Assembly: GCF_002277025.1 (NCBI RefSeq)
Contig: NZ_NIWD01000015.1
Coordinates: 115,872-179,871 of the forward strand
Direction: 5' to 3'
Source: Sphingopyxis sp. GW247-27LB
Lineage (GTDB): Bacteria; Pseudomonadota; Alphaproteobacteria; Sphingomonadales; Sphingomonadaceae
Length of the DNA stretch: 64,000 nt
How positions within the stretch are numbered: position 1 is the stretch's first letter; every line of letters begins with the position of its first letter. Of the stretch, positions 1 to 11,552 are shown piece by piece. The position numbers were made by a program, and so were the translations under genes. Below the pieces are notes generated by a model that was given only the letters and a program-made list of their open reading frames with translations, did not search any database and had not been told where the DNA came from.

Positions 1-697
1 GAAACGCCCCGACGTCGACGCCGATCCGGTTCGCCTGCTCGTCGGGCTCGGCGGTGATGCTGTGGCCGTGGACGATCATCTTGCCATGGTCGGCGAGGTT
101 GTCGAGGAAATCGTCGCGGATCCAGCGCAGGTCGGACAGTGCCTGCTGCTCGAGCGGCACGCCCGGCCGGATTCCGGCATGCACGAAGGCATAATCGCCG
201 ATCTCGATGACATCCTCGCCCATTCCCAGGAAGGCGACATGTTCGGCCGGGACCAGCCGCGGCAGCCGTTCGGCGACTTCCTCGAAGCTCGCTTCGGCGA
301 GGCCCGCGTCATCATTCCAATAGCTGGCGACCGTGGCGTCGCCGCCGATCCGCATGAAATAGCGCAGCCGCCGAACGTCGCCGGTCAGCGCGGCGAGAAA
401 GCATTCCTCGTGATTGCCGATGAGAAGCCGGGTATCGGGAAATTCCTCGCGCAGCCGCATCGCGCGCTCGATGACCTCGGCCGATTGCGGGCCACGATCG
501 ACGAGATCGCCGAGCAGGACGATGCTGATCTGCGCGGGACCGCGCGCGGCATTGTCAGCGCGGATCAGGTCGAGCATCTCGGCGAAGAGGTCGTCGCGAC
601 CGTGAATGTCGCCGATCGCATAGACGCGCTGCCCCGCGGGGACCGAAAAGCCACTGCGCGCCGGCTGGGCTGGCTTGCCTTTACGCTTCCAGAACAT
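1..697 (-). CDS. Metallophosphoesterase (serine/threonine phosphatase-like), 3' end beyond window
   Basis: Calcineurin-like phosphoesterase, which hydrolyses phosphoester bonds with a two-metal centre. Read from the ATG at 697 (MFWKRKGKP), it shows the three metal-binding blocks in order: GDIHGR at residue 29, GDLVDRG at residue 63 and GNHEE at residue 94. A VHGH motif comes near the window edge. About 232 residues are visible; relatives of this small bacterial family are roughly 230-260 residues, so only the last few are missing. No signal peptide or membrane segment is seen, so it is probably cytoplasmic. It is divergent from wecB across a 237-base gap. The physiological substrate cannot be told from sequence; such proteins act on phosphoproteins or on small phosphoesters. 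Confidence 0.88.
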   Translation of the reverse strand, partial: MFWKRKGKPAQPARSGFSVPAGQRVYAIGDIHGRDDLFAEMLDLIRADNAARGPAQISIVLLGDLVDRGPQSAEVIERAMRLREEFPDTRLLIGNHEECFLAALTGDVRRLRYFMRIGGDATVASYWNDDAGLAEASFEEVAERLPRLVPAEHVAFLGMGEDVIEIGDYAFVHAGIRPGVPLEQQALSDLRWIRDDFLDNLADHGKMIVHGHSITAEPDEQANRIGVDVGAF

Positions 698-934
698 GAA
701 CAAATAAACCGATCTTACGTATTTCAATCCGGACAAATGGCCGAAAACAAAGGCCTCGAGAGCGATATCGCCCCCTACCCCCCCAAATCCGCCGTGGCAA
801 TATACGCGGAAGGCGTCCAAGCGTTGCAAGGCCCCCGCTCACAGGGGGCAATTTTCCGTCGACCGGTAAAATTTAAGGGTGTCGCAAGCATTTGCGCTTA
901 ATCCGTCATTAGCTACAAGTGCTGGATAATACAT

Positions 935-2050
935 ATGAAAATCATGACGGTTTTCGGGACACGCCCGGAAGCGATCAAAATGTTTCCCGTCATCCACGCG
1001 CTGCGACGTCAGGATGGCGTAGATGCGCGCGTCTGCGTGACCGCGCAGCATCGCGAGATGCTCGATCAGGTCCTGCACATCGCGCGTATCGCTCCCGACA
1101 TCGATCTCGACGTCATGCGGGCGAACCAGACACTCGACGCGCTGCTGGCACGGCTGGTGACCGGGCTCGGCGAAACCTTCGACGCCGAAAGGCCCGACCG
1201 CATCCTCGTCCACGGCGATACGCTGACGACGATGGCGGCGACGCTCGCCGCCTATTTCCGCAAGATTCCCGTCGGCCATGTCGAGGCGGGATTGCGCAGC
1301 GGGAACATCTATCACCCCTGGCCGGAGGAAGTGAACCGCAAGGTCACCGGCGCCGTCGCCGATCTGCACTTCGCGCCTACCGACACCGCCGCCGCCGCGC
1401 TGAGGGCCGAGAATGTTGCCGCCGACCGCATTCATGTCACCGGCAACACCGTGATCGACGCGCTGCTTGCCACCAAGGCGCGCATCGACGAGGAGCCCGC
1501 GCTCGCCGCGGGGCTAGACCCGCTGATCGCGCGCTTTGCCGGCAAACGGATCATCGCGGTCACCTCGCACCGGCGCGAGAATTTCGGGGACGGCATGAAG
1601 GCGATCGCCGAAGCCATCGCGGCGATCGCGGCGCGAAGCGACGTCGCGGTCGTCTTTCCCGTCCATCCCAATCCGCACGTGCGCAGCGCGATGGAGCCGA
1701 TCCTCGGCGCCCTCACCAACGTCGCGCTGATCGACCCGCTCGACTATCCGCATTTCGTGCGCCTGCTCGCCGAATGCGACCTCGTGCTGACCGACAGCGG
1801 CGGCGTGCAGGAGGAAGCGCCGTCGCTCGGCAAGCCCGTGCTCGTGATGCGCGAGACGACCGAGCGGCCCGAAGGCATCGCCGCCGGGACCGCCCGGCTG
1901 GTCGGCACCGACAGGGACCATATCGTTTCCGAAATCTTCAGCCTTTTGGATGATGGTGCCGCCTACAACGCCATGGCCCGCGCCCATAATCCGTTCGGCG
2001 ACGGGACCGCAGGCGTCCAGATTGCGGAGATTGTCGCGCGTGGCCGTTGA
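935..2050 (+). CDS. wecB: UDP-N-acetylglucosamine 2-epimerase (non-hydrolysing)
   Basis: Converts UDP-GlcNAc to UDP-ManNAc in the cytoplasm, the first step toward UDP-ManNAcA for surface polysaccharide. The 371-residue protein has the family start VFGTRPEAIKM, then HGDT, GHVEAGLRS, a PEEVNRK segment, TSHRREN, and the nucleotide-binding stretch DSGGVQEEAPSLGKPVLVMR near residue 290. Length matches E. coli WecB (376). The wecC start overlaps its last 11 bases, so the two are translated together and form the complete UDP-GlcNAc to UDP-ManNAcA route. No Shine-Dalgarno sequence is visible just before the ATG. Confidence 0.95.
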   Translation: MKIMTVFGTRPEAIKMFPVIHALRRQDGVDARVCVTAQHREMLDQVLHIARIAPDIDLDVMRANQTLDALLARLVTGLGETFDAERPDRILVHGDTLTTMAATLAAYFRKIPVGHVEAGLRSGNIYHPWPEEVNRKVTGAVADLHFAPTDTAAAALRAENVAADRIHVTGNTVIDALLATKARIDEEPALAAGLDPLIARFAGKRIIAVTSHRRENFGDGMKAIAEAIAAIAARSDVAVVFPVHPNPHVRSAMEPILGALTNVALIDPLDYPHFVRLLAECDLVLTDSGGVQEEAPSLGKPVLVMRETTERPEGIAAGTARLVGTDRDHIVSEIFSLLDDGAAYNAMARAHNPFGDGTAGVQIAEIVARGR

Positions 2051-3335
2051 TATCGAACAGAAAGTTACCGTCGTTGGCCTCGGCTATATCGGCCTGCCGA
2101 CCGCGGCGTTGATCGCCCGCTCGGGCTGCAAGGTCACCGGTATCGACGTCAGCGCGAAGGTCGTCGAAACCGTCAACAACGGCAAGGTGCATATCGAGGA
2201 GGTCGACCTCGACGGGCTGGTGCAGGGCGTCGTCGCACGCGGCACGCTTGTCGCCTCGACCGCGATGGTCGCCGCCGACAGCTTCGTCATCGCGGTGCCG
2301 ACGCCGCACGACGCCGAGCATCGCCCCGACATCAGCTTCGTCCTCGACGCCGCACGCGCCATCGCGCCGGTGCTGGAGGCGGGCAACCTCGTCATCCTCG
2401 AATCGACCTCGCCGGTGGGCACGACCGAGAAGGTCGCCGAACTGATCGCCGACCTGCGCCCCGACCTCCGCGTGCCCGGCCGCTGCAGCGGCGCGGCGGA
2501 CATTTTCATCGCCTATTGCCCCGAGCGCGTGTTGCCGGGACGCATCCTCGTCGAACTGGTCGACAACGATCGCTGCATCGGCGGCATCACCCCGCGCTGC
2601 GCGCGCCGCGCGATGACTTTCTATCGCCAGTTCGTGCGGGGCGCCTGCGTCACGACGACGGCGCGCGCCGCCGAAATGGTGAAGCTGGTCGAGAACAGCT
2701 ACCGCGACGTCAACATCGCCTTCGCCAACGAACTCTCGATGATGGCCGAAGCGCTAGGGGTCGACGTGTGGGAGGTGATCCGCCTCGCCAACCGCCACCC
2801 GCGCGTGAATATCCTCCAGCCGGGGCCCGGCGTCGGCGGCCATTGCATCGCGGTCGACCCCTGGTTTCTCGTCCACGGCGCGCCCGAACACAGCCGGCTG
2901 ATCCGCACCGCGCGCGAGGTGAATATCGCCAAGACCGCGCATGTCATCGGGGCAGCGGAAATGCTGGTATCGCAGCACCCCAAGGCGCGCGTCGCGTGCC
3001 TGGGTCTCGCTTTCAAGCCCAACATCGACGATTTTCGCGAAAGCCCCGCGGTCGAGGTCGCCGCCGCTCTGGCGCGACGCTTCGGCTCGCAGATCGACAT
3101 CGTCGAGCCCTATGCGCGCGGTCTGCCGATGGAATTCGCGGGCACCGGCGCGCGGCTGATCGACCTCGACAGCGCGCTTGCCGAATGCGAATTGCTGATC
3201 GTCCTCGTCGACCACGACCTGTTCAAATCGATCCCGCTCGAGGAGCGCGCCGACAAGATCGTCTACGACACGCGCGGGTTGTGGCTCGACCAGCCGAGCG
3301 GCGGGCACGGCAATCGCCTCCACCGGGCAGCCTGA
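2040..3335 (+). CDS. wecC: UDP-N-acetyl-D-mannosamine dehydrogenase
   Basis: NAD-dependent four-electron oxidation of UDP-ManNAc to UDP-ManNAcA. The GTG start at 2040 (VAVDIEQKVTVV) overlaps the wecB stop and puts the dinucleotide-binding motif VVGLGYIGLP at residues 11-20, which is normal for the family. An upstream ATG at 1950 would add 30 residues encoded inside wecB and is unlikely. The motif ESTSPVGTT, the VENSYRDVNIAFANEL helix and the catalytic block GVGGHCIAVDPWF with Cys269 are present. Length is 431 residues against about 420 for E. coli WecC. Its position after wecB makes WecC more likely than a UDP-glucose dehydrogenase. Confidence 0.93.
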   Translation: MAVDIEQKVTVVGLGYIGLPTAALIARSGCKVTGIDVSAKVVETVNNGKVHIEEVDLDGLVQGVVARGTLVASTAMVAADSFVIAVPTPHDAEHRPDISFVLDAARAIAPVLEAGNLVILESTSPVGTTEKVAELIADLRPDLRVPGRCSGAADIFIAYCPERVLPGRILVELVDNDRCIGGITPRCARRAMTFYRQFVRGACVTTTARAAEMVKLVENSYRDVNIAFANELSMMAEALGVDVWEVIRLANRHPRVNILQPGPGVGGHCIAVDPWFLVHGAPEHSRLIRTAREVNIAKTAHVIGAAEMLVSQHPKARVACLGLAFKPNIDDFRESPAVEVAAALARRFGSQIDIVEPYARGLPMEFAGTGARLIDLDSALAECELLIVLVDHDLFKSIPLEERADKIVYDTRGLWLDQPSGGHGNRLHRAA

Positions 3336-3381
3336 CCCTATATCGCTTGACCCGCGACGGCATGACTCTGATCATGGCTCC

Positions 3382-4188
3382 ATGTTGACGCGTCTCGAAA
3401 CGATCGTCGTCGAAAAGCCGTGGGGCCGCACCGATATCCCGCGCGATTTCGGCGACTTCGCGGGCCGGCGGATCGGCGAGATCTGGTTCGCGAACCCGGC
3501 GGGCGACGCGGCGCCGATTCTCGTCAAATTCCTCTTCACCTCCCAGCGGCTGTCGATCCAGGTCCACCCGGACGACGCAGCCGCGCGCCTCGCAGGCTAT
3601 CCGCGCGGCAAAGAGGAATGCTGGCTGATCCTGTCAGCCGACCCCGGCGCCGAACTCGGCGTCGGGCTCACCGCCGAAATGACGCGCGAGGCGCTCCGCG
3701 CCGCAGCGCTCGACGGGAGCATCGTCGAGCAGATCGACTGGCGCGCGGCGAAGGCGAACGACTTCGTCTACAACCCCGCCGGCACGATCCACGCGATCGG
3801 CGGCGGGCTGACGGTCGTCGAGGTGCAGCAGAATATCGATTGCACCTACCGCCTCTACGATTATGGCCGCCCGCGCGAGTTGCACCTTAACGAGGCGCTA
3901 AAGGTGGCGACGCTTGGCCCGGTCCACGATCCGCGCGACACTGTCGTTGACCCACACGCGAACCGCATGCTGGTAGAGGGACCCTATTTTCATCTCGCCT
4001 ACCTCACGGGGCCGGTCGATCCGGCCCTCGCCCTGACGGCGCGAGGCGAACTGACCTTCGTGCCGCTGTCGGCGGGGTGCCGCGCAGCGGGCGAAGCCGT
4101 CGCGCTCGGCGAGGCGGTGCTGATCGACGACCCGGCAACAATCGAGATCGATACGGACGGCCGCGCGCTCCTCGCCTGGCCCGCCTGA
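3382..4188 (+). CDS. manA: Type I mannose-6-phosphate isomerase, short form
   Basis: Zinc-dependent interconversion of mannose-6-phosphate and fructose-6-phosphate, feeding GDP-mannose and other surface-sugar precursors. The 268-residue protein has the family blocks KPWGR (residue 12), RIGEIWF, IQVHPDD with metal-ligand His62, KEECW, the helix NDFVYNPAGTIHAIGGG and DCTYRLYDYGR. It is the short form found in alphaproteobacteria rather than the roughly 390-residue enterobacterial protein. It follows wecBC by 46 bases on the same strand, which fits a polysaccharide-precursor operon. The start follows a stretch with no strong ribosome site. Confidence 0.88.
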   Translation: MLTRLETIVVEKPWGRTDIPRDFGDFAGRRIGEIWFANPAGDAAPILVKFLFTSQRLSIQVHPDDAAARLAGYPRGKEECWLILSADPGAELGVGLTAEMTREALRAAALDGSIVEQIDWRAAKANDFVYNPAGTIHAIGGGLTVVEVQQNIDCTYRLYDYGRPRELHLNEALKVATLGPVHDPRDTVVDPHANRMLVEGPYFHLAYLTGPVDPALALTARGELTFVPLSAGCRAAGEAVALGEAVLIDDPATIEIDTDGRALLAWPA

Positions 4189-4236
4189 TCTCCCCTCCCC
4201 TTGCGGCCCCGCCGTGCATCTCCCATATCGCGCGGC

Positions 4237-4803
4237 ATGAGCGAACCCACCGCGCACCGTGCCGCGCCCTGGCACGGAACCACCATCCTTTCCGCCCGCA
4301 CGCCCGAAAAGGTCGTCATCATCGGTGACGGCCAGGTGTCGATGGGCCAGACGGTGATGAAGCCCAATGCGAAGAAGGTCCGCCGCCTTCACGACGGCAG
4401 CGTCATCGGCGGCTTCGCCGGCGCGACCGCCGACGCCTTCACGCTGTTCGAGCGGCTCGAGAGCAAGCTCGAACGGCATAATGGCCAGCTCTTGCGCGCC
4501 GCGGTCGAGCTCGCCAAGGACTGGCGCACCGACAAATATCTGCGCAACCTCGAAGCGATGATGATCGTCGCCGACAAGGAGGTGACGCTGGTCATCACCG
4601 GTAACGGCGACGTCCTCGAACCCAAGGGCGGGATCGCCGCGATCGGATCGGGCGGCAATTTCGCGCTCTCGGCGGCGCGTGCGCTCGTCGATTATGAAAA
4701 AGACCCAGCGGTGCTGGCACGAAAGGCGATGGAGGTCGCGGCCGATATCTGCGTCTATACCAACGACCAGTTCACTCAAGAAATCATCGAAATCCAGGCC
4801 TGA
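4237..4803 (+). CDS. hslV: ATP-dependent protease subunit HslV (ClpQ)
   Basis: Proteolytic subunit of the HslUV (ClpYQ) protease, a cytoplasmic two-ring threonine protease that works with the HslU unfoldase. The ATG at 4237 gives [14 protein letters not shown] before TTIL. The catalytic nucleophile should be Thr15, exposed when the 14-residue leader is removed. E. coli HslV starts directly with Met-Thr-Thr, so the longer leader is a feature of this lineage. [13 protein letters not shown], the KKVRRL patch, [18 protein letters not shown] and [11 protein letters not shown] all match. An upstream start at 4201 would only lengthen the leader. hslU follows after four bases. Confidence 0.96.
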   Translation: MSEPTAHRAAPWHGTTILSARTPEKVVIIGDGQVSMGQTVMKPNAKKVRRLHDGSVIGGFAGATADAFTLFERLESKLERHNGQLLRAAVELAKDWRTDKYLRNLEAMMIVADKEVTLVITGNGDVLEPKGGIAAIGSGGNFALSAARALVDYEKDPAVLARKAMEVAADICVYTNDQFTQEIIEIQA

Positions 4804-4807
4804 CCCC

Positions 4808-6109
4808 ATGAACAAAGATCTGACTCCCAAGGCGATCGTCGCCGCATTGGACACGCACATCATCGGCCAGGACGCCGCGAAGCGCGCGGTCGCGGTCGCG
4901 CTCCGCAACCGCTGGCGCCGCCAGCAGCTCGCGCCTGACCTGCGCGACGAGGTAAGCCCGAAGAATATCCTGATGATCGGCCCGACGGGCTGCGGCAAGA
5001 CCGAGATTTCGCGCCGTCTTGCGAAGCTCGCCGATGCGCCCTTCATCAAGGTCGAGGCGACCAAGTTCACCGAGGTCGGTTATGTCGGCCGCGACGTCGA
5101 GCAGATCGCGCGCGACCTGGTCGAGGAAGCGGTGCGGCTCGAAAAGGACCGCCGCCGCGAGGCGGTGCGCGCGGCCGCCGAGGAAGCCGCGATGGAACGG
5201 CTGCTCGACGCGCTGACCGGCAAGGGCGCGAGCGAGGCGACGCGCCAGAGTTTCCGCCAGCGCATCCGCGAAGGGCATCTCGACGACAGCGAGGTCGAGA
5301 TCGAGGTCGCCGACGCCCCGAGCATGAACTTCGAACTGCCCGGCCAGCCGGGCCAGATGAGCATGATCAACCTCTCCGACATGCTCGGCAAGGCGATGGG
5401 CGGCCCGCCCAAGAAACGCCGCAAGCTGACGGTGCTCGAAGCCGCGACCCGGCTGATCGAGGAGGAGCAGGACAAGCGCCTCGACCAGGACGATGTCGCG
5501 CGCGTCGCGCTCGCCGACGCCGAGGCGAACGGCATCGTCTTCCTCGACGAGATCGATAAAATTGCCGTCAGCGACGTGCGCGGCGGCTCGGTGAGCCGCG
5601 AGGGTGTGCAGCGCGACCTGCTGCCGCTGATCGAAGGCACGACGGTCGCGACCAAATATGGCCCGATGAAGACCGACCACGTCCTCTTCATCGCCTCGGG
5701 CGCCTTCCATGTCGCCAAGCCCTCCGACCTGCTCCCCGAGTTGCAGGGCCGTCTGCCGATCCGCGTCGAACTGGGCGCACTCAGCGAGGCGGATTTCGTC
5801 CGCATTCTTTCCGAGACCAAGGCGGGGCTTCCCGAACAATATGCCGCGCTGATCGGCACCGAGGGGGTGACGCTCTCCTTCACCGACGACGCGATCGCGC
5901 GCGTCGCGAAGCTCGCCGCCGAGGTCAATGAGAAGGTGGAGAATATCGGCGCCCGCCGCCTCCAGACGATCATGGAGCGGCTGGTCGAGGAAGTGAGCTT
6001 CGGCGCCGAGGACATGGGCGGCACGACGCTGACGGTCGACGCCGCTTATGTCGACCGCCAGCTCGCCGACGTCGTGGGGGACACCGACCTCAGCAAATAT
6101 GTGCTCTGA
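4808..6109 (+). CDS. hslU: ATP-dependent protease ATPase subunit HslU (ClpY)
   Basis: AAA+ unfoldase that recognises substrates and feeds them to HslV. It is 433 residues from [11 protein letters not shown], close to the E. coli length of 443. Walker A GPTGCGKT is at residues 58-65. The gate-pore motif region [14 protein letters not shown] follows, then a charged intermediate domain (about residues 110-235), and Walker [10 protein letters not shown] near residue 244. The C-terminus DTDLSKYVL matches the conserved HslU tail that inserts into HslV. The ATG chosen is the one four bases after the hslV stop; longer readings would run through hslV. Confidence 0.97.
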   Translation: MNKDLTPKAIVAALDTHIIGQDAAKRAVAVALRNRWRRQQLAPDLRDEVSPKNILMIGPTGCGKTEISRRLAKLADAPFIKVEATKFTEVGYVGRDVEQIARDLVEEAVRLEKDRRREAVRAAAEEAAMERLLDALTGKGASEATRQSFRQRIREGHLDDSEVEIEVADAPSMNFELPGQPGQMSMINLSDMLGKAMGGPPKKRRKLTVLEAATRLIEEEQDKRLDQDDVARVALADAEANGIVFLDEIDKIAVSDVRGGSVSREGVQRDLLPLIEGTTVATKYGPMKTDHVLFIASGAFHVAKPSDLLPELQGRLPIRVELGALSEADFVRILSETKAGLPEQYAALIGTEGVTLSFTDDAIARVAKLAAEVNEKVENIGARRLQTIMERLVEEVSFGAEDMGGTTLTVDAAYVDRQLADVVGDTDLSKYVL

Positions 6110-6118
6110 GGGCGGCCG

Positions 6119-6138
6119 CAGCCGGCAAGACCGGGCTG
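6119..6138 (+). terminator. Possible terminator after hslU
   Basis: A CAGCCGG arm, the loop CAAGA and a CCGGGCTG arm (one bulged base) are followed by ACCTTTT. It sits 9 bases after the hslU stop. The T tract is short, so this is only a candidate. Confidence 0.35.
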
Positions 6139-6254
6139 GCACCTTTTCGGTCCGCTATTTGCCGAACTTCATTTGACTTTGCTGCATCGTCGATGCGAGA
6201 ACGTGCCCCGACACGGCCGACATGGGGTCGCAAACGGCTGGCACGGAGACAGTA

Positions 6255-7100
6255 ATGGCAGACGAAGAGGGCGCCGAGCAGGGCGAACTGGCGATTACGC
6301 GCACCGGTGACCGGCTGCGGCTGGCGCGCGAAGCCGCGGGGCTGTCGCTCGCCGACGTCGCCACCCGCACGCGGATCACCCAGCGCCATCTGGAAGCGAT
6401 CGAGAAATCCGATTTTTCCGAGCTTCCCGGACGCACCTATGTCACCGGTTTCGCGCGGGCCTATGCGCGCGCGGTCGACCTGCCCGAAGCCGAGATCGGC
6501 GCCGCGGTGCGCCGCGAGCTCGAAGACGATGAATATGCGGCGCGACCCGCTTATGAGGCCTATGAGCCCACCGATCCCGCGCGGCTGCCCACGGCCAGGC
6601 TGACCTGGACGCTGGTGATCGTCACGGCGCTGCTGGCGTCGGCCTATGGCGTCTGGCGTTTCCTGTCGATCGAACCCGATGAAGCGCTGATCGCGGCGCA
6701 AAATGCCGACGCCGAGGCGTCCGAAGCACCCGCGACCGACGCGCCAGCCCCCAGGACCGGCGCCGCGGGTACCGCGCAGGTGGCCGAAAACGCGCCGGTC
6801 GTGCTCACCGGCCTTTCCGAGGTGTGGATCGGCTTCGACGACGCCACCGGCAAGACCGAGAATTGGCGAACGCTCGATGCGGGTGAAGTCTATCAGGTTC
6901 CGCCCGCCTATATCGAGCAGTTCACGCTACGCACAAGCATCCCGCAGGCCTTGAAGGTTACCGTCGGTGGCCGCGATGTCGGCGCCATCGGGCCCGCCGA
7001 CACGCTGGTCAAGGGGGTTTCCCTGAAGCCCTCCGACCTTGTCGCGCGCGCGGAGGGAAGCAGCGGCGGCGCACCCGCCGTCCCCGCCCCCAAGCGCTAA
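6255..7100 (+). CDS. RodZ-like helix-turn-helix membrane protein
   Basis: Resembles RodZ, the bitopic membrane protein linking MreB filaments to the envelope. Residues about 14-75 form a HTH_25-type domain (GDRLRLAREAAGLSLADVATRTRI), followed by a short acidic linker. One membrane segment, LTWTLVIVTALLASAYGVW, starts at residue 116. An Ala/Pro-rich spacer leads to a C-terminal DUF4115-like beta domain (VWIGFDDATGKTENWRTLDAGE). The ATG at 6255 has GGAGAC eight bases upstream; the upstream ATG at 6222 lacks such a site. The family is normally 280-350 residues, and this has 281. Clear RodZ orthology is inferred; it could be another member of the DUF4115 group. cpoB follows on the same strand. 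Confidence 0.8.
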   Translation: MADEEGAEQGELAITRTGDRLRLAREAAGLSLADVATRTRITQRHLEAIEKSDFSELPGRTYVTGFARAYARAVDLPEAEIGAAVRRELEDDEYAARPAYEAYEPTDPARLPTARLTWTLVIVTALLASAYGVWRFLSIEPDEALIAAQNADAEASEAPATDAPAPRTGAAGTAQVAENAPVVLTGLSEVWIGFDDATGKTENWRTLDAGEVYQVPPAYIEQFTLRTSIPQALKVTVGGRDVGAIGPADTLVKGVSLKPSDLVARAEGSSGGAPAVPAPKR

Positions 7101-7214
7101 AACACGCCTCGTCCGGCCCGCCGCAGGCGGCAACGCGCCGAAATGGGTTTGCGCTGCCGTCCTTTGCCGCGTTATGGATGGGAAAATGGTTAACCTGTGG
7201 GGGCTGATCGAAAG

Positions 7215-8147
7215 ATGATGATGCGGAAAATCCTGTACCTCGGCGCGGCCAGCGCCGCGCTGACCATGATGGCGCCGGGCGCTGCGGCGCAGGACGGGGC
7301 GATCGACAAGCGTGTCGAACGGCTGGAAAAGGAAATGCGCGCGGTCCAGCGCAGCGTGTTTCCCGGCGGCAGCCCCGCCTTTTTCGAGGGCGAGATCGCG
7401 CCCGACAACACCCCCGGCGAACGGGTGAAGAGCACGGCGCCGGTGATCGACCTGACCGCGCGCGTCGATGCGCTCGAGGCGCAGCTCCAGACGCTGACCG
7501 GCCAGACCGAGCAGAACGCCTTTCAGCTTCGCGAACTCGAAAAGCAGTTCACCGCCTATAAGGCGGAAATGGACAAGCGCTTCGCGGCGCCCGAACCCGC
7601 CGAGGCGACCACAGCCGCGGCCAGCCTCGCCCCGGCGGTGCGGCCGACGACGGGCGCGGCGGCGACGCCTCCGAAGAAGACCGAGGACAAGCCCGCGGCG
7701 AGCAGCGCCGACGCGGCGCGGCTCGCGCTGGTCAAGAAGGTGGAGATTCCCGCGACGGGCAACGAGGCCGCCGATGGCTATACCTATGGCTATCGTCTGT
7801 GGGACGCGAAACTCTATCCCGAAGCCGAGGCGCAGCTCAAGCAGGTCGTCGCCAAATGGCCCAAGAACAGCTATGCGAGCTATGCGCAGAACCTGCTCGG
7901 CCGCGCCTATCTCGACGAAGGCAAGCCGAGCCTTGCCGCGGTCGCCTTCTATAATAATTACAAGGCCCAGCCCAGCGGCCCGCGCGCGCCGCACAGCCTG
8001 ATGTACATGGGCGTCGCGCTGACCAAGCTCGGCCGCAAGAGCGATGCTTGCAAGGCGTTCCGCGAGCTCGACGAAGTCTATGGCGACAAGGCGCCCCAGG
8101 ATGTCCGCGACGATGCCGCCGCCGCAAAAGCAAAAGCAGGCTGCTGA
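7215..8147 (+). CDS. cpoB: Periplasmic TPR protein, CpoB/YbgF-like
   Basis: CpoB (YbgF) coordinates peptidoglycan synthesis with Tol-Pal-driven outer-membrane constriction. The protein starts MMMRKILYLGAASAA with a signal peptide ending in PGAAAQ near residue 26. A short coiled coil follows (IDKRVERLEKEMRAVQ), then a low-complexity Ala/Pro/Lys linker around residues 125-175 and C-terminal TPR repeats (YGYRLWDAKLYPEAEAQLKQ, NLLGRAYLDEGKPSLA). This is the standard CpoB layout. The tol-pal genes that usually precede it are not here. The tilS start lies inside its 3' end, so the two are probably coupled. Confidence 0.85.
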   Translation: MMMRKILYLGAASAALTMMAPGAAAQDGAIDKRVERLEKEMRAVQRSVFPGGSPAFFEGEIAPDNTPGERVKSTAPVIDLTARVDALEAQLQTLTGQTEQNAFQLRELEKQFTAYKAEMDKRFAAPEPAEATTAAASLAPAVRPTTGAAATPPKKTEDKPAASSADAARLALVKKVEIPATGNEAADGYTYGYRLWDAKLYPEAEAQLKQVVAKWPKNSYASYAQNLLGRAYLDEGKPSLAAVAFYNNYKAQPSGPRAPHSLMYMGVALTKLGRKSDACKAFRELDEVYGDKAPQDVRDDAAAAKAKAGC

Positions 8148-9099
8148 TCCCGGCAGCGTCGAGCGGTTCGCCGCCGACCTGACCGCGCTCGCCGGGCCCG
8201 ACTGGCACGACAAGCGCTACGGCGTCGCCGTGTCGGGCGGCCCCGACAGCATGGCGCTGCTCTGGCTCGTCGCGTCGCTGCTGCCCGGCCAGGTGTGGGC
8301 GGCGACGGTCGATCACAAGCTGCGCCGCGGCTCGGCGGACGAGGCGCGCATGGTCGCAGGTTATTGCGCGCGCGAGCATGTTCCGCACGCGATCCTTCAC
8401 CCCGCCGCCCCGATCGCCGGATCGCTGCAGGCCGCGGCGCGGACCGAGCGTTACCGGCTGCTCGAACAGTGGCGCGAGGCGCAGGCCCTCGACCATATCC
8501 TGACCGCGCATCATGCCGACGACCAGCTCGAAACGATGATCATGCGCCTCAACCGCAGCAGCGGTGTCGGCGGCCTGGCGGGCGTTCGCGCCTCGAACGG
8601 CGCGGTGTTGCGGCCGCTGCTCCACTGGCGGCGCGACGAACTCGCGGGTCTCGCGCTCGACGCCGACCTGCCCATTGCCCAGGACCCGTCGAACGCCGAC
8701 ATCCGCTTCGACCGCGCTCGGCTGCGGCATGCGTTGCAGGCGCAGCTGTTTCTCGATCCGCAGGCGGCCGCCCGATCGGCACAATGGCTGGGAGAGGCCG
8801 ACGCCGCGCTCGACTGGGCGGTCGGGGCCGCGATCGCGACCTGGCCCGACGCCGACGACCCGTCGGTGATCCGCGACCGCGACTATCCCGACGAAATTTT
8901 CCGCCGCATCGTCGAGCGGCGATTACGCGCGAACGACCCACGGCTCGGCTTGCGGGGAGATACGCTCGGCGGCGTCATCGCGGCGATGCGCGCGGGACGC
9001 CGGGCGATGGTCGGTGAACTGCTGATCGACGCCGTAAAAGGCTCCGGGAAAGATTTCTGGCGCATTTTGGCCGCGCCCCGCCGAAAAGCGCGTCTCTGA
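8113..9099 (+). CDS. tilS: tRNA(Ile)-lysidine synthetase
   Basis: Adds lysine to C34 of tRNA-Ile(CAU), switching its reading from AUG to AUA; essential in most bacteria. The N-type ATP pyrophosphatase loop SGGPDS is at residues 41-46. DHKLRRGS, the HHADDQLETMIMRLNRSSGVGGLAG block and RPLLHWRRDEL follow in the usual order. It is about 328 residues, like other alphaproteobacterial TilS, and lacks the larger C-terminal part of the E. coli enzyme. The start could be 8113 (AGGA 12 bases upstream) or 8101; both overlap cpoB in another frame. Confidence 0.93.
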   Translation: MPPPQKQKQAADPGSVERFAADLTALAGPDWHDKRYGVAVSGGPDSMALLWLVASLLPGQVWAATVDHKLRRGSADEARMVAGYCAREHVPHAILHPAAPIAGSLQAAARTERYRLLEQWREAQALDHILTAHHADDQLETMIMRLNRSSGVGGLAGVRASNGAVLRPLLHWRRDELAGLALDADLPIAQDPSNADIRFDRARLRHALQAQLFLDPQAAARSAQWLGEADAALDWAVGAAIATWPDADDPSVIRDRDYPDEIFRRIVERRLRANDPRLGLRGDTLGGVIAAMRAGRRAMVGELLIDAVKGSGKDFWRILAAPRRKARL

Positions 9100-9187
9100 G
9101 ACATATTGGCTCATTGTCATTTAACCCGAACTTCCTATCTTGAGCCCAAGAGTCGCGGCGTTTCGTGACGATCTGGAAAGATTCCGC

Positions 9188-11131
<1,944 letters not shown>

Positions 11132-11146
11132 CGGCCCGTCCGCCGC

Positions 11147-11533
11147 ATGATCACGGGGGATATCGCGCGCATCGGCCCTGCCCTGCTCGCCGGACTGCTG
11201 CTTTGCGGGATGGCGCCGGGCGACATGAGCGTCGCCGCCTTCCTCGCGCGCTCCGACGCGATTCTGCGTTTCGGACCGCTCGCGATGGCGACCCCCGAGG
11301 CGAGCCGGCTGAAGGGCGAGGTCGTCGCGACCGCCCGGCGCTACAAGGCGCGGATCGACGCTGAGCGCCGCGCGGGCCGCAGGACGACGAGTTGTCCGCC
11401 CGAAACCGGCACGCTGACCCCCGAACAATGGCTCGCGCATCTGCGCAGCTATCCCGCGAGCCGGCGGCGGGCGGTGTCGATCTATACTGCCTTCGATGCG
11501 CTGATGAAAAAGCGCTATCCCTGCCCGGCATAA
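11147..11533 (+). CDS. Small exported protein of unknown function
   Basis: I do not recognise a family with certainty. The 128-residue product begins with a hydrophobic stretch, IGPALLAGLLLCGMAPG, that could be a signal peptide. A mostly helical, Arg/Ala-rich region follows with two cysteines (Cys85 region TTSCPPETG and the C-terminal YPCPA). The TPEQWLAHLRSYPASRRRAVSIYTAFDALM segment looks like a folded helical domain. It starts 15 bases after ftsH and precedes the DUF3800 gene by 19 bases, so all three may share a transcript. It is probably a lineage-specific sphingomonad protein. Confidence 0.6.
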   Translation: MITGDIARIGPALLAGLLLCGMAPGDMSVAAFLARSDAILRFGPLAMATPEASRLKGEVVATARRYKARIDAERRAGRRTTSCPPETGTLTPEQWLAHLRSYPASRRRAVSIYTAFDALMKKRYPCPA

Positions 11534-11552
11534 TGCGCCAACGCATGGATGT

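Noticed and set aside
62..901. 279-codon open frame on the plus strand
   Set aside because: It lies antisense to the metallophosphoesterase, whose GDIHG, GDxxDRG and GNHE motifs are clear on the other strand; the plus frame shows no family features.
902..934. Leaderless promoter for wecB with GATAAT as -10
   Set aside because: GATAAT at 925-930 is close to the ATG at 935 and no ribosome site is seen, but no -35 element fits at 17-18 bases, so the evidence is too weak.
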